DNA from: Shewanella donghaensis
GTDB taxonomy: Bacteria; Pseudomonadota; Gammaproteobacteria; Enterobacterales; Shewanellaceae
Length of the DNA: 64,000 nt
Assembly (NCBI RefSeq): GCF_007567505.1
Contig: NZ_CP041783.1
Span: forward strand, 2,976,001-3,040,000
Direction of reading: 5' to 3'
Below the pieces are notes generated by a model. The model was not told where the DNA came from. It saw nothing but the letters and a program-made list of their open reading frames with translations, and did not search any database. Shown one piece after another: positions 17,655-28,151 of this stretch (position 1 is the first letter of the stretch; each line of letters opens with the position of its first letter). A program made the position numbers and the translations under genes.

Positions 17655-18602
17655 CTAAAAAATCCATTGATAAGTAAAACCTGCCAACATTGCCATGGAT
17701 AAAATCACCACTAAGAATGCGGCTATCATCTGATTTTTAAATATCGATTTAAGTAAAATAACCTCAGTTAAGCTAGCGCCTGCACTACCAATAATTAACG
17801 CCATTACCGCACCTAAGCCCATACCTTTAGCTGCCAGAGCGGCACTTAATGGGATCACGGCTTCAGCACGAATATAAAGTGGAATACCAACCACTGCCGC
17901 TATTGGAATAGCAAACCAGTTATCTTCACTCGCAACATTGGCAACAAACTCTGTAGGCATAAATCCGTATATTAACGAGCCAACAGCGATACCACCGATA
18001 AGATATGGCAATACTTTTTTAAAGTCAGACCAAGTGGTGTGCCACAATGCTTTACTGAAAACTTTATCCCATTTAGTGAGAGGCTTTGCCGCTTTACCAT
18101 TACATGAACTACCGCATCCACCTTTCACTTCAGCTGTCATGTATGCTTCTGGTTTGACATATTTTTCAAAGCCTAATTTTTCAAGGCTATAACCTGCAAT
18201 AACTGATACGCCCATCGCAATGACAAAATAAAATAAGGTCACTTGCAGCCCAAAAGTCACTACGAACAAACCAATAATAATGGGATTGAGTAAGGGGCTT
18301 GCAAACAAGAACACCATCATGGTGCCAAAACCCGCCTTTGCTCTAAGCAGTCCCTTTAAAAAAGGAATAGTAGAACAAGAGCAGAACGGGGTTATCGCCC
18401 CTAAAAAAGCGGCAATGATGTAACCTTTACCGTTTTTACCACTCAAAATTTGTTGAATCTTGGCAGGCGGAATAAATTGTTGTAGCACACCCACAAAATA
18501 GCTAATGGCCAAAAACAACAAGGTTAATTCAACCGCTAAGAACACAAACATATTCAATGTTTCTTTAAACATATCTGTATTAACTAAGATGAAATCTTTC
18601 AT
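17655..18602 (-). CDS. ArsP/DUF318-family permease
   Basis: A 315-residue membrane protein with about eight hydrophobic segments. It carries the family motif ITPFCSCSTIPFLKGLL in an early membrane helix and again symmetrical hydrophobic repeats in the C-terminal half, as in the YraQ/ArsP permeases. A central cytoplasmic loop has GGCGSSCNGK, a possible soft-metal-binding site. ArsP exports trivalent organoarsenicals; other DUF318 members have unclear substrates. The divergent ArsR-type regulator supports a metal or metalloid role. The exact substrate is not determined here. Confidence 0.85.
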   Translation of the reverse strand: MKDFILVNTDMFKETLNMFVFLAVELTLLFLAISYFVGVLQQFIPPAKIQQILSGKNGKGYIIAAFLGAITPFCSCSTIPFLKGLLRAKAGFGTMMVFLFASPLLNPIIIGLFVVTFGLQVTLFYFVIAMGVSVIAGYSLEKLGFEKYVKPEAYMTAEVKGGCGSSCNGKAAKPLTKWDKVFSKALWHTTWSDFKKVLPYLIGGIAVGSLIYGFMPTEFVANVASEDNWFAIPIAAVVGIPLYIRAEAVIPLSAALAAKGMGLGAVMALIIGSAGASLTEVILLKSIFKNQMIAAFLVVILSMAMLAGFTYQWIF

Positions 18603-18629
18603 AATTACACCTCTACATTTCCAGAATAG

Positions 18630-18688
18630 TCGAAATATAGATTATTAAACTAGCGAGATCAAGATATTTCTAGTAATATCGAAATATA
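18630..18688. promoter_or_regulatory. ArsR-type operator region between permease and regulator
   Basis: The sequence TCGAAATATA occurs twice, at 18630-18639 and 18679-18688. The downstream copy also forms an inverted repeat with ATATTTC at 18664-18670 (ATATTTC-N10-GAAATAT). This lies in the divergent promoter region and just before the regulator gene, the usual place for an ArsR/SmtB operator. Confidence 0.6.
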
Positions 18689-18707
18689 AATTTCCTTAGG
18701 AGTGAAT

Positions 18708-19019
18708 ATGGATATTGAAGTTATTGCTAAGGCCTTGAAAGAATTAGGCCATCCAACACGATTAACCATTTTCAATAAAGTGGTTCGAGCTGGATACCAA
18801 GGCATTGCTGTTGGTAGCCTACAACAGGATTTGTCGATACCGGGTTCAACCTTGTCTCATCATATTTCGAGTTTAGCTTCTGCAGGACTGATCTCGCAGC
18901 GTCGTGAAGGTCGTACGTTATTTTGTGTCGCTGAGTTTGATAAGCTGCAAGCAGTGATTAGCTTTTTACAAGATGAATGCTGCGCAGATGAGCAAGCATC
19001 AACAAGAAGCTCACTATAA
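18708..19019 (+). CDS. ArsR-family metalloregulator
   Basis: A small winged-helix repressor of about 103 residues. ALKELGHPTRLTIFNKV and LQQDLSIPGSTLSHHISSLASAGLISQRREGRTLFC are the ArsR helix-turn-helix and wing. The C-terminus has adjacent Cys residues in QDECCADEQ, and Cys in LFCVAE lies before them; these could bind As(III) or another soft metal. The ATG at 18708 is chosen since AGGAG lies five bases upstream, whereas the GTG at 18702 overlaps that site. It probably represses itself and the divergent permease. Confidence 0.9.
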   Translation: MDIEVIAKALKELGHPTRLTIFNKVVRAGYQGIAVGSLQQDLSIPGSTLSHHISSLASAGLISQRREGRTLFCVAEFDKLQAVISFLQDECCADEQASTRSSL

Positions 19020-19028
19020 AGTGAGCTT
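19007..19028 (+). terminator. Hairpin overlapping the arsR stop codon
   Basis: AAGCTCACT (19007-19015) pairs with AGTGAGCTT (19020-19028) across ATAA. The stop codon lies in the hairpin. The following T-tract is short (TTTGGTT), so termination is plausible but not strong. Confidence 0.5.
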
Positions 19029-19429
19029 TGGTTCTATTCTTAACCTAGCCTTCTGGCTTCTCTCGCCTTAAAAATAAGCAATCATCAACCCTGTAAAAAC
19101 CTTAAGTTTAAATGGCCAAAAATCTAATCCTCTTATGATTACAGTAAAGATCTTTTGTGGCCGCTTTATGTGATCTAACTATGTGATCGAGCTATGAGCA
19201 ACGAAGTGACTCGCAAATAATTTATATAACACAAAACTATTTATATCTATTTTGATGCAAACATTTCCAAACCGTATATCAGTTGTTGCATCGGTGTATA
19301 GCCTGCTCGATTTTTAGTCATTTTGCTTGGTGAACATACAGCACCATGTCATTATCCGCGGCCAAATTAATTAAGTGTCATTTTAATTAACGTTCAGCGG
19401 TACTTAGCTCTACTCATTAAATTATAACA
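19029..19429. other. Gene-free stretch before the first chemoreceptor gene
   Basis: About 400 bases with no credible gene. It is AT-rich near its 3' end and should hold the chemoreceptor promoter, but I could not assign -10/-35 boxes or an operator with confidence. Confidence 0.4.
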
Positions 19430-21310
19430 ATGGTCAATATGAAATCTTATTCGTTAAAGCAAAAAATCCTTGTGCCTGTAATGGTCGCCTTATCGATAGT
19501 AATCGCACTACTGTCTTGGCTAAGTTATTCCAATCAAAAAAGCATGCTTTTACAGTCTAACCTTGAGCAAGTTCAGCGCTTAAGTACTCAGCAAGCTGAA
19601 AGAATTAGTGGATGGCTAGCGACCAGAAAAGACGTCATTAGTGCTTTAGGTGATAAAGCGAATATCAATACCTTAGATGCATTACAACAAGCACAACAAT
19701 CAGGTCGTTTCGAGCTGACTTATTTCGGTAAAGACTCTGGTGAAATGATCGATTCAGACCCAAGTATTGACCGCACAGGTTATGACCCTCGCCAGCGACC
19801 TTGGTATCAACAAGCAACAACAGAAAGGCAACTCATTCTTACCAAACCATATCTCGATGTTGCCTATAATATTCTGGTGGTCACTCTCGCTGCACAAACT
19901 AAAAATGGTGTCATTGGTGGTGACCTGTCAATTGATGGCTTAGTGAATGATGTTAATCGGATGAAACTGCCTTCAAATGGCTTTGCCATTATGATGCATA
20001 AAGATGGCACCGTAATCGCTTACAAAGACCCAAGTAAAACCATGGGTCACATCAGCACCATAGATACCGATCTCGATTACAACCTATTAAAGCAAAATCG
20101 CACTTCCAACGAATTAATGCCAATTCATTTTTCTCCTGAGGATAAAAATAAACTGGTTTGGGCAGAAGATATTCCTAATACTGATTGGGAGCTTATACTG
20201 ATACTCGATCAAGAAACCCTTGAAGCACCTTTGACATCATTATTACTAACTCAACTAGGTATCGCTGCTATTGTGCTTTTAATCAGTATGGCGACGATTT
20301 CTTGGATGATTAGCACCTTACTTGCACCATTATCAAAAGTTTCTCAAGCGCTAGGCCGTATTGCTAATGGAAATGGCGATTTAACTCAACGCATTGAAAT
20401 TGACACCCAGGATGAAGTCGGCACTCTCGCTGAAAATTTCAATTCATTCGTAGACAGCCAGCATCAATTAATTAATCAAATCCGCGAAGTAGCCCAAAAA
20501 TTAGATGAAGAAGCGGATCAAAGTTTATTGAACTCCCATCAAGCCGAAAAAGAAATACAAGTGCAGCAACAAGAAGTCACCATGGTGGCTACCGCGGTAA
20601 CAGAAATGGCCAGTGCAACCAATGAAATTGCCTCAAACGCAGAGCAAACCGCTACAGCAGCTCAACAATCAAGTAATAGCAGCATACAAGGTCAGGGCTT
20701 GGTAAATAACACCCGTAAGTCAATCAATTTACTCGCTGAAGAAGTTACTCAAGCCACTGATGTGATTGGTGAGTTGAGCCGTCATGCACAAGCTATCTCG
20801 AGTATTCTTTCGACGATTCAAGGTATTGCTGAACAGACAAACTTATTGGCATTAAACGCCGCAATTGAAGCTGCGCGCGCTGGCGATCAAGGCCGAGGTT
20901 TTGCCGTTGTTGCCGATGAAGTCAGAGTGCTTTCTCATCGAACTCAAGACTCTGCACGTGAGATTTACGAAACCATCGATACACTGCAGCAAACCACGTC
21001 TAAAGCAGTTACCTTAATGCAGAGCAGCCAATCTTTAGCGTCTAACAGTGTCAATGATGCTGATGAAGCGACTAAAGCCATTGAAGAAATTACCCAAGCA
21101 GTCACGCTGATTTCAGACATGGCAAGTCAAATTGCAACGGCAGCAGAAGAACAAACCCAGGTCACTAGCGAAATAACTCAGAATACTGTGGCGATTAAAG
21201 ACGTCACTGATGAAATTAGTATTGCGTCATCGAATGGGTTATTACAAGCACAAGATTTGAAGAAGCAAGCTAAGTCATTGAATGACTTAGTGGCGACATT
21301 TGTACTGTAG
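19430..21310 (+). CDS. Methyl-accepting chemotaxis protein with dCache sensor
   Basis: A 626-residue chemoreceptor: membrane helix at ~10-30, periplasmic double Cache domain at ~35-275, second membrane helix at ~280-300, HAMP, then a cytoplasmic signalling domain with the hairpin tip [20 protein letters not shown]. The distal Cache segment has [12 protein letters not shown], then KPYLD and a GGDLSIDG strand, which resembles the RxWY-Y-D pattern of amino-acid-binding dCache_1 domains; ligand class is therefore a guess of amino acid type. There is no C-terminal CheR-docking pentapeptide. It is a stand-alone gene with a strong terminator. Confidence 0.93.
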   Translation: MVNMKSYSLKQKILVPVMVALSIVIALLSWLSYSNQKSMLLQSNLEQVQRLSTQQAERISGWLATRKDVISALGDKANINTLDALQQAQQSGRFELTYFGKDSGEMIDSDPSIDRTGYDPRQRPWYQQATTERQLILTKPYLDVAYNILVVTLAAQTKNGVIGGDLSIDGLVNDVNRMKLPSNGFAIMMHKDGTVIAYKDPSKTMGHISTIDTDLDYNLLKQNRTSNELMPIHFSPEDKNKLVWAEDIPNTDWELILILDQETLEAPLTSLLLTQLGIAAIVLLISMATISWMISTLLAPLSKVSQALGRIANGNGDLTQRIEIDTQDEVGTLAENFNSFVDSQHQLINQIREVAQKLDEEADQSLLNSHQAEKEIQVQQQEVTMVATAVTEMASATNEIASNAEQTATAAQQSSNSSIQGQGLVNNTRKSINLLAEEVTQATDVIGELSRHAQAISSILSTIQGIAEQTNLLALNAAIEAARAGDQGRGFAVVADEVRVLSHRTQDSAREIYETIDTLQQTTSKAVTLMQSSQSLASNSVNDADEATKAIEEITQAVTLISDMASQIATAAEEQTQVTSEITQNTVAIKDVTDEISIASSNGLLQAQDLKKQAKSLNDLVATFVL

Positions 21311-21347
21311 TTTTCAGTGTGAATATGTAGCAATCCCCCAAAAAAAT

Positions 21348-21372
21348 AAGGCTGCACATTGCAGCCTTTTTT
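21348..21372 (+). terminator. Terminator of the first chemoreceptor gene
   Basis: AAGGCTGCA and TGCAGCC pair across a three-base CAT loop and are followed by six T residues. A preceding A-tract allows some action on the minus strand. Confidence 0.85.
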
Positions 21373-21478
21373 AAGCGTTTTTATCACTGCGTTAATAAAG
21401 CCTTAACCTCATAAAGCCCGATAAAACGGGTTTTATTGCTAAAAAATCTTAGCTAGTTCTTTAGCCCAAGCTTTTTAT

Positions 21479-22396
21479 TTAGTTCAAATTAGTCGTCTTA
21501 GGCATTTTCTCGACCAGTAAATCAATAAAGCTTCGCACTTTAGGGGTTAAGTGTTTTCGGCTAGGGTAAACCGCATAAATATCAATTTCAGGTTGAATAT
21601 AGTCTTGCAATATAATCGTTAACTGCTGCTTCTCTAGTGCCTCTGTTAAATAGAACGACGGCAAGCGGCAAATACCATGATGATCCAGTACCATTGCCAG
21701 TTCCATATCGGCATTATTGCAGCCAATAACTTGGGTCACATCAACGACTTCAGTATGCCCATCTGTATGTTCAAACTGCCAGCGATCTGGCTGCTTTAAA
21801 TTGCTATAACAAATGCATTGATGGCCCATCAAATCTTGCGGCGTTTGCGGCGTGCCATGTTGTGCAAGATATTGCGGCGTTGCCACAATATGCGCATGAA
21901 ATTGGCTAATACGCTTACAGATTAAACTTGAATCACTTAATTGGCCCGTTGCTCTAATCGCCAGATCATAACCATCTTGTACTAAGTCGACCTGCCGATC
22001 ACTAAAATCAATATCCAACTTAATCTCGGGATACGTTCGCATAAACAATGACAGTATTGGCTGTAAATACTGCAGACCAAATGTCACTGGGCAACTAATT
22101 TTTAAGGTGCCAGAAGGAATGAGCAAGCTGCTATCAATCATATTTATCGCCGCGTGTGCATCAGCGACCATTTGCTGGCATTGCTGATAAAAAAGCTTAC
22201 CTTCAGCAGTTAAACTCAGTGAACGGGTGGTGCGATGTAATAGCCGAGTGTTAAGGCGCAGCTCTAGTTTAGTCACTTCTTTACTGACGTAAGAAGTCGA
22301 ATGGCCGGTCTTTTCAGCCGCTAAAGAGAAGCTCCCTAATTCAATAACATGTGTGAATATCACTACACCATCAAAAAGCTTTGTATCTTGGTCCAT
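21479..22396 (-). CDS. LysR-family transcriptional regulator
   Basis: A regulator of about 305 residues. The DNA-binding region is FSLAAEKTGHSTSYVSKEVTKLELRLNTRLLHRTTRSLSLT, and the effector domain begins with LKISCPVTFGLQYLQPIL and has DLAIRATGQLSDSSLICK, like many CrgA-type regulators. The ATG at 22396 is preferred over a TTG four codons upstream, although neither has a good ribosome binding site. It is divergent from the FMN reductase gene, which may be its target, as is common for LysR regulators beside quinone or nitro reductases. The effector is unknown. Confidence 0.88.
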   Translation of the reverse strand: MDQDTKLFDGVVIFTHVIELGSFSLAAEKTGHSTSYVSKEVTKLELRLNTRLLHRTTRSLSLTAEGKLFYQQCQQMVADAHAAINMIDSSLLIPSGTLKISCPVTFGLQYLQPILSLFMRTYPEIKLDIDFSDRQVDLVQDGYDLAIRATGQLSDSSLICKRISQFHAHIVATPQYLAQHGTPQTPQDLMGHQCICYSNLKQPDRWQFEHTDGHTEVVDVTQVIGCNNADMELAMVLDHHGICRLPSFYLTEALEKQQLTIILQDYIQPEIDIYAVYPSRKHLTPKVRSFIDLLVEKMPKTTNLN

Positions 22397-22608
22397 AGCA
22401 GCCAGCAAAGTATTGATTCATTTATGTCACTATAACGGGCTTATTCATTCCAATAAAGGGCAAGTCTATTAATATGTAATCAATTAAGAGTCATATGGAA
22501 ACAATAATTATCCAATGAATGGCTTAATTAATCCTCAATAAGTCCGTAAAGTAGCGACATAAGTTAGTACCAAGCAAACACATACCAGTCAAAAATAAGG
22601 GCAATAAC

Positions 22609-23136
22609 ATGAAAATATTAGCATTTGCAGCCAGCAGTAGCAGAAAATCAATTAATAAAACGTTAGCAAACTATGCAGCTAGTTTAGTCGATGGAGCAGA
22701 AGTAGAGTTGTTAGATATTAACGACTATGAAATTGCTTTATTTAGTGAAGATAGAGAAAAAGAACTGGGTCAGCCTGCATTGGCTAAAGCCTTCTTTGAT
22801 AAAATTGGTCAAGCAGATGCATTAGTTATTTCATTTGCTGAGCATAATGGTTCTTATACTGCGGCCTACAAAAATTTATTTGATTGGACTTCGCGTATTG
22901 ATCAAAAAGTTTTTCAAAACAAGCCAACAGTATTGTTAGCAACCTCACCGGGACCCGGCGGTGCAAAATCTGTATTAACCGCAGCAACAAACTCAGCGCC
23001 TTACTTTGCTGCTGATGTTAAAGGCTCTCTTTCAGTACCGAGTTTCTACGATAATTATAACCTTGAGTCGGCTAGCATAGTTAATGCTGAACTACTTGAG
23101 CAGCTACAACAAACGATGGCGCAGCTAGCACGTTAA
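22609..23136 (+). CDS. NADPH-dependent FMN reductase family protein
   Basis: A 175-residue flavodoxin-fold protein. The FMN phosphate loop is FAASSSRKSINKTLA at residues 5-19, and a second flavin-contact segment is SFAEHNGSYTAAYKNLFDW (residues 76-94), typical of the FMN_red/chromate reductase/azoreductase-like group. It probably reduces quinones or similar acceptors using NAD(P)H in the cytoplasm. AAGGGCAATAAC precedes the ATG. Its stop codon is immediately adjacent to the stop of the converging GNAT gene. Confidence 0.9.
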   Translation: MKILAFAASSSRKSINKTLANYAASLVDGAEVELLDINDYEIALFSEDREKELGQPALAKAFFDKIGQADALVISFAEHNGSYTAAYKNLFDWTSRIDQKVFQNKPTVLLATSPGPGGAKSVLTAATNSAPYFAADVKGSLSVPSFYDNYNLESASIVNAELLEQLQQTMAQLAR

Positions 23137-23739
23137 TTAGCTAACGATATAACGCTGAATACGTTCCTGACTGACGATGGTATGAGTTAATGCCCTAACT
23201 TGTGCCTCGTCAGTATTTTTATCTGTGATGCTATCTGCATCATTAGAAGCCGACTCGCTATTGGAAGTGGGAGCGATAATTTCAGAATCAAGCACTCCAC
23301 CATTGGCCATGATCATCTTCGCAGAGGCGATATTGTGTTTATAACAATGAATATGCAACGGCTTAATGCCTCTGCTATTGGCTGCTTCGATAACCTTTTT
23401 CATCAACAAATTGCCAATGCCTTTACCGCGATAGCTCGGTTTAATACCAATGCCGATATGACCACCACAATAAGTAATCACCTCATTCAAACTTAGCCTT
23501 AAATTGGCAACACCCACCAATTCAGCACCGTCCACCAGCCAGTAAGTTTCACTGGCAACATAACCTGCTGGAATATTAATACCGTTGGCAAAGTCTGCGA
23601 GTTTTTTTAAGAGTAATTCAAAATCTTGATGATCAAAATCTAGCGGAAAGGGATAGCGCTCTTCGTCAGCTAATTCATCAATATATTGATGATAACTGCG
23701 TTGGTATTTAGCACTGGGTAACACCATTTTCATTGTCAT
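23137..23739 (-). CDS. GNAT-family N-acetyltransferase
   Basis: A 200-residue acetyltransferase. The core GNAT fold begins with ELVGVANLRLSLNEVI, and the acetyl-CoA pyrophosphate loop is IKPSYRGKGIGNLLMKKVIEAA, with the Arg-Gly-x-Gly-Ile signature. The following KPLHIHCYKHNIASAKMIMANGG gives the distal strand-helix typical of this family. The ~40-residue C-terminal part is Ser/Asn/Asp-rich and likely flexible. Acceptor substrate unknown. A hexanucleotide repeat lies just upstream of its start. Confidence 0.88.
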   Translation of the reverse strand: MTMKMVLPSAKYQRSYHQYIDELADEERYPFPLDFDHQDFELLLKKLADFANGINIPAGYVASETYWLVDGAELVGVANLRLSLNEVITYCGGHIGIGIKPSYRGKGIGNLLMKKVIEAANSRGIKPLHIHCYKHNIASAKMIMANGGVLDSEIIAPTSNSESASNDADSITDKNTDEAQVRALTHTIVSQERIQRYIVS

Positions 23740-23762
23740 TTATTTCTGTTCCAACCAAAAAA

Positions 23763-23794
23763 CAACTACAACTACAACTACAACTATAACTATA
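23763..23794. repeat. Hexanucleotide microsatellite (ACAACT-type)
   Basis: About five imperfect ACAACT units run head to tail just upstream of the GNAT gene start (in the promoter of the minus-strand gene). The last units are degenerate (ATAACT). A length change could alter promoter spacing, but no direct evidence of variation is available from one sequence. Confidence 0.75.
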
Positions 23795-23942
23795 GATTAC
23801 ACCAATTGCAGAACTTGTCTCAAACAGACAAGACATTGATTTTAGCCAATAACATTAGATTTTTTGCAAAAGACTAAACCAACAAATTGATGTGACTGAA
23901 GCGAATGACTCAGCCACATCATTACGTTAATTTAAATAAGCA

Positions 23943-24293
23943 TTACTTAATTAAACGTAGCGTGTAAGGAACTCGAAATGAATCGCCTTTTGACGTTGCG
24001 ATAGCGCCCATAATACAAAAAATCAGATGACAGATCCCCAGAACAAAAGTTGTCAAAACTCCAATTAACACGAAGGTGAGAATAAACGAGATAAAATACC
24101 CAATTGCTGCAGTAATCGACCAATTAAGCGCTTCTTTAGACTGCTCTCTGACATATTCGTCATCTTCTTTTACCAAGTACAAAATTAAACTCGGAATAAA
24201 ACCAAAGAAAATGGTGCCTATCCAGCACAATAGCGCCATATTTTTAGAATCTTGTGAAATTTCAGTTACGACTACAGATGTATCTTCGCTCAT
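23943..24293 (-). CDS. DUF4870-family membrane protein
   Basis: About 116 residues from the ATG at 24293, preceded by AAAGGAA; a GTG seven codons upstream lacks such a site. It has a short polar N-terminus, a hydrophobic segment (ALLCWIGTIFFGFIPSLILYLV), the conserved EYVREQSKEALNWSITA motif, then two further membrane segments and the family-ending FRVPYTLRLIK. The motif that places charged residues before the second helix is typical of DUF4870/Tic20-like small membrane proteins. Function unknown; inner membrane location predicted. Confidence 0.88.
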   Translation of the reverse strand: MSEDTSVVVTEISQDSKNMALLCWIGTIFFGFIPSLILYLVKEDDEYVREQSKEALNWSITAAIGYFISFILTFVLIGVLTTFVLGICHLIFCIMGAIATSKGDSFRVPYTLRLIK

Positions 24294-24808
24294 TATCAGT
24301 TCCTTTGTCCGCACCCCAATAAATACACTAAGATTGGGTGCAACCTCTTAGTGCTATTGAATTTGTGAGTAAAATGAAAGTACAACAGTGGTGTTCAGGA
24401 GGAGATATTTACTATCCACATTAGGACTTATGATAGTTCTCCTTCACTACCAATATTGCTCATTTTCCCCTAGCTGCAAATTTGAATTAAACCCCAAATT
24501 AACAATCTAGATTTAAAATCTAAACACAACTTAACCCATCAAGTCAAATTGCCCTTTTAAAACAGTGCTATAGATAGTGTACACAGCAACAAGGCACCTA
24601 AGCTATGTTTTAAACTACCTGAAACAAAAATCAACTTTTAGTTACCCTTGCCGATAAGTTTATAACTGTAACGTGCAGCATTAAAAATAATAAAGATTGA
24701 AACAATCTAGGATTGCGATCATTCTCGAATTTTTATCCAACAAATGACGTTACTATCTAATTTTTCTGCAAAGAATTATCGGTTGGGCTTTCAGCCAAGG
24801 ATGTATGA
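24294..24808. other. Gene-free stretch between DUF4870 gene and second chemoreceptor
   Basis: About 515 bases without a convincing gene. It must hold both divergent promoters. A strong ribosome-binding-like AGGAGG occurs near 24399 without a sensible start codon after it. I see no riboswitch or clear hairpin terminator. Confidence 0.4.
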
Positions 24809-26260
24809 ATGAAACAAATTAATTTTCGCAAAGTCGATGCCATCATGATTAAACTCAGCTTAAATGGCAAGTTTTGGGTTATTTGCGCCATTGCTACTTT
24901 GTTTACCGCCACGATTGCCATTACCAATTATATTAATGTTAAAGCCCATATAAATGGGGCTTCACAAACACTCGCTCAAACAAAAGTGGATGCTTTTGCA
25001 CAAAGTGCCAATGCACAAAACTTATCAGAGCAGTCTCTTGTTGAATTTGCTCAACAAATTAATGCCTCCGTCGGATATCCGGCTGAGGCAAAGCGATCTG
25101 GTGATAATATTACCGTCAGCTCACCCGTTGGCAACCAAGCATTAATTGTCACCATCAATGTCGCTCAACTAGAAAGTGATGTTATATCAGATGCTAATTT
25201 CATGCTCATACTCGCTTTATTGGCCTTATTCCCGTTATACCTAGTGTGTTATTGGACTTCGACTTCATTAGGTGGTGGTTTATGGGATATGTACATCGCA
25301 ATTAAGCGACTAGCCAGTGGTGACTTAACTTGCAGACTCAACTTTTTCGGCACTGATGATTTTAGTTTAATCGCCCGAGAAATTGACCGTAGTGCAGACA
25401 ACATGAGTGAAATGGTCACAGCTATTGCACATAATGCCGAAACACTGGCAGCTGCTGCATCAGAGTTTAATCAGCAAGCACAACAAAGTGAGCAACTCAC
25501 CCAAAACCAGCATGAGTTTTTAGATACCGTTTCTGTGGCCATGTCTCAAATGACCGCGGCAATTGAAGAGGTTTCTCATAATGCCTCAAATACCTCTGAA
25601 CAGACTCAGCTGAATTCGACCCAAGCCCATAATAGCCAAACCCAAATCACTGAAGCCGTTGGGCGCATTGGTACTTTAACTAGCCGGATTTCAGAAGCTT
25701 CTAACTCGGTAACGGAATTATCGACAGCTGCAGCCAATATTGGTGCTGTAGTGACCACCATTAACAGTATTTCTGAGCAAACAAACTTACTGGCACTCAA
25801 TGCTGCAATTGAAGCGGCTCGAGCAGGTGAACAAGGCCGCGGGTTTGCTGTTGTCGCTGATGAGGTCCGTACTCTTGCAAGTCGAACACAGCAAGCAACA
25901 GTAGAAATCCAAACCATGATTGAAGGCTTGCAGAAAGATACGACGACCTTGTCACACATCACCACTGATATAGTTGGTCAAGCGGATAAAGGTCGTGGCG
26001 CTATCGAATCTGTCGGACAAGAAGTCGATCAGATGGTCTCTTCTATAAGCCATGTTTTTGATATGAGCAGCCAGATTGCAACGTCATCAGAAGAGCAAAG
26101 CGCTGCATCACGGGACATTACCACTCAGCTAAGCGATATTCGAAATCAAGCTGAAACTATTCGAGAAACAGCGCAACGTTCAGTGGAACTCGCGGTGAAT
26201 TTGAATGACTCATCGAGCGGATTAGATGATATTTTAAAACTATATACATTGGCTAAGTAA
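24809..26260 (+). CDS. Methyl-accepting chemotaxis protein, short periplasmic sensor
   Basis: A 483-residue chemoreceptor. A membrane helix lies at ~22-40, followed by only about 80-90 periplasmic residues, a second membrane segment at ~130-150 ([18 protein letters not shown]), a HAMP-like region with [21 protein letters not shown], and a standard signalling domain with tip [20 protein letters not shown]. The small sensor does not match Cache or four-helix bundles by eye. An ATG at 24845 would also keep the first membrane helix. No CheR-docking pentapeptide ends the protein. A terminator follows. Confidence 0.92.
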   Translation: MKQINFRKVDAIMIKLSLNGKFWVICAIATLFTATIAITNYINVKAHINGASQTLAQTKVDAFAQSANAQNLSEQSLVEFAQQINASVGYPAEAKRSGDNITVSSPVGNQALIVTINVAQLESDVISDANFMLILALLALFPLYLVCYWTSTSLGGGLWDMYIAIKRLASGDLTCRLNFFGTDDFSLIAREIDRSADNMSEMVTAIAHNAETLAAAASEFNQQAQQSEQLTQNQHEFLDTVSVAMSQMTAAIEEVSHNASNTSEQTQLNSTQAHNSQTQITEAVGRIGTLTSRISEASNSVTELSTAAANIGAVVTTINSISEQTNLLALNAAIEAARAGEQGRGFAVVADEVRTLASRTQQATVEIQTMIEGLQKDTTTLSHITTDIVGQADKGRGAIESVGQEVDQMVSSISHVFDMSSQIATSSEEQSAASRDITTQLSDIRNQAETIRETAQRSVELAVNLNDSSSGLDDILKLYTLAK

Positions 26261-26278
26261 CTAGTCATCGACAAAAAT

Positions 26279-26305
26279 AGCAAGGTTAATCCCTTGCTTT
26301 TTTTT
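26279..26305 (+). terminator. Terminator of the second chemoreceptor gene
   Basis: AGCAAGG pairs with CCTTGCT across a short loop, followed by eight T residues. Confidence 0.85.
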
Positions 26306-26366
26306 GTCATTTTTCTTAATAAAAAACCGATTAATCACCCTGTTAATTACCTTATTGGTTGCCCTG

Positions 26367-28109
26367 TTAAGCGACATTGCTTATCCACACCGTTTGATAA
26401 GGCTCTAATAATTTCACCGCAGTAATATCAGCAATGACCTCGCCATCAATAAGATCAAACCAGGTTTCAGTGCCAATCAAATTAAGTTCTCCCAGCGGTA
26501 AATCCATCGCTTGATCTGTAATATTACTAATACAAAAAATGCTTTGCCTTCTATCACGGCTTTGGCGCCAAAAACCGAATAACTGCAGCCCCAAGTGTAA
26601 GGTAAACTGAGTCGCATTTGGATTAAAGGCGCGTTGCTTAGTGCGTATGCAGATTAATTTCGTCAGCGATGCCAGTACTTTGGCATGTTGATTGTGATCA
26701 TCTGCCAGTAATTGATTTAAGACCTCACTATCCCAGCGATGACGATTTATCGAACGATTCTGGGCCGTATTTTCGAGTTTTTCATAGTCATTTTGAGTGC
26801 CAAGTAAACTGTGAATATACACCCCTGGAATACCCTCTAATCCGAACATAATGGCATGAGCACAAGTAAACCTTGCTAACCCCAATTGGTCTTGACCTTT
26901 TACCGTACCTTTTAAGGCATCGATTAAGGCGATATTTATCTCATAAGGCTGTTGCTGTCCATCTTCAGATGTCCTGCTGGATATCTTTCCACCAAACATC
27001 GCCATGGTTTCTACGAGGGTGTTAATTTCGCTTTGTTCCAATAGCCCTTCTACCGGTCTAAGTCCGACACCATCATGTGACGCAATAAAATTAAAATAAG
27101 TGGTGCCATCTTGGGCCGGCGGCATGCTCATTTGCCAACGTTTGAGGTATAAACAGCTGCCAGTAATTAAGGTATTTATCAGTAACGGCGGCAAGGAGAA
27201 GTTGTATATACAATGCGCTTCATTGGCATTACCAAAGTAAGTCAGGTTTTGTGAGTTAGGGATATTGGTTTCAGTAATGACCACAGCATTATTCTGAGCG
27301 TGTTCAATCAGCGTTCGCAGTAACCGAATCACTTCATGGGTTTGCGCGAGGTTGATAGATTTAGAGCCAACTATTTTCCATAAGAATGCCACCGCATCTA
27401 AACGGAAGATATTCACTCCAGCATCAAGGTACTGGCGAATGATTCTCACAAACTCTAATAATACTTGTGGGTTCCTGAAATTAAAATCCACTTGATCATG
27501 GCTAAAGGTACACCACACATTTTTCAAGCCTTTAGCGGTTGGCGTTGGCCTTAGTAAGTCGGATGTTCTTGGTCTTACAACAGCTGAAAGATCATCATCA
27601 ATTTCAGCGGTAAAAAAGTAATCATGGCCTATACCTTCACCTTTAATGAAGTTTTGAAACCAGGCACTACGGCTAGAACAATGATTAATCACCAAATCTG
27701 ACATCAAGCGCCGTTTACTGGCAATAGCCTTAATGTCTGCCCAATCACCAAGACCATCATTCACACTAGAATAATCAATAACAGAAAAGCCATCATCAGA
27801 GCTGTAGGGGAAAAAAGGTAAGATATGCACTCCATTGATGCATTCAAGATAATCATCCATAAATTCAGCCAAGGTTTTTAATGGCGCTTGACCTTGTTTG
27901 ATGATGCTATCGCCATAGGTGATCATGATGACATCTTGTTGCGACCAATGATTAGCATATGGATGCGGTTCAAGGCTGTTACTGGTTATCACCATTGTCT
28001 CGATCAACTCAGAGGCAATATCATCAAGCGAGCAACTCAAATTTATATTTTGATAAATACAAGCTAACTGCTGAACCAGCTTAAGCTTTAATGACTTAAT
28101 GTCTGTCAT
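26367..28109 (-). CDS. ggaP: GH13_18-type phosphorylase, probable glucosylglycerate phosphorylase
   Basis: A 580-residue sucrose-phosphorylase-like GH13 enzyme with no signal peptide. Catalytic residues are visible: nucleophile Asp238 in [11 protein letters not shown], acid/base Glu280 in [10 protein letters not shown] and Asp346 in [26 protein letters not shown] is typical of GH13_18. It is third in a three-gene operon with a glucosylglycerate synthase-like and a phosphatase-like gene, so the substrate is more likely glucosylglycerate than sucrose, giving glucose 1-phosphate and glycerate. That assignment is inference from context; the sequence alone would also allow sucrose or glucosylglycerol phosphorylase. 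Confidence 0.8.
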   Translation of the reverse strand: MTDIKSLKLKLVQQLACIYQNINLSCSLDDIASELIETMVITSNSLEPHPYANHWSQQDVIMITYGDSIIKQGQAPLKTLAEFMDDYLECINGVHILPFFPYSSDDGFSVIDYSSVNDGLGDWADIKAIASKRRLMSDLVINHCSSRSAWFQNFIKGEGIGHDYFFTAEIDDDLSAVVRPRTSDLLRPTPTAKGLKNVWCTFSHDQVDFNFRNPQVLLEFVRIIRQYLDAGVNIFRLDAVAFLWKIVGSKSINLAQTHEVIRLLRTLIEHAQNNAVVITETNIPNSQNLTYFGNANEAHCIYNFSLPPLLINTLITGSCLYLKRWQMSMPPAQDGTTYFNFIASHDGVGLRPVEGLLEQSEINTLVETMAMFGGKISSRTSEDGQQQPYEINIALIDALKGTVKGQDQLGLARFTCAHAIMFGLEGIPGVYIHSLLGTQNDYEKLENTAQNRSINRHRWDSEVLNQLLADDHNQHAKVLASLTKLICIRTKQRAFNPNATQFTLHLGLQLFGFWRQSRDRRQSIFCISNITDQAMDLPLGELNLIGTETWFDLIDGEVIADITAVKLLEPYQTVWISNVA

Positions 28110-28151
28110 GCTTCCCCCTTAAGATGCTTTTTAACCACACAAGAGTCGCGA

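Noticed and set aside
24366-24425. Short open frame of about 19 codons starting GTG near the DUF4870 gene
   Set aside because: It contains its own AGGAGG inside the coding part, has no site ahead of the start and encodes nothing recognisable.
26367-28109. Calling the GH13 protein an alpha-amylase or a plain sucrose phosphorylase
   Set aside because: There is no signal peptide or starch-binding domain, and the operon with a GpgS-like synthase and phosphatase points to glucosylglycerate instead.
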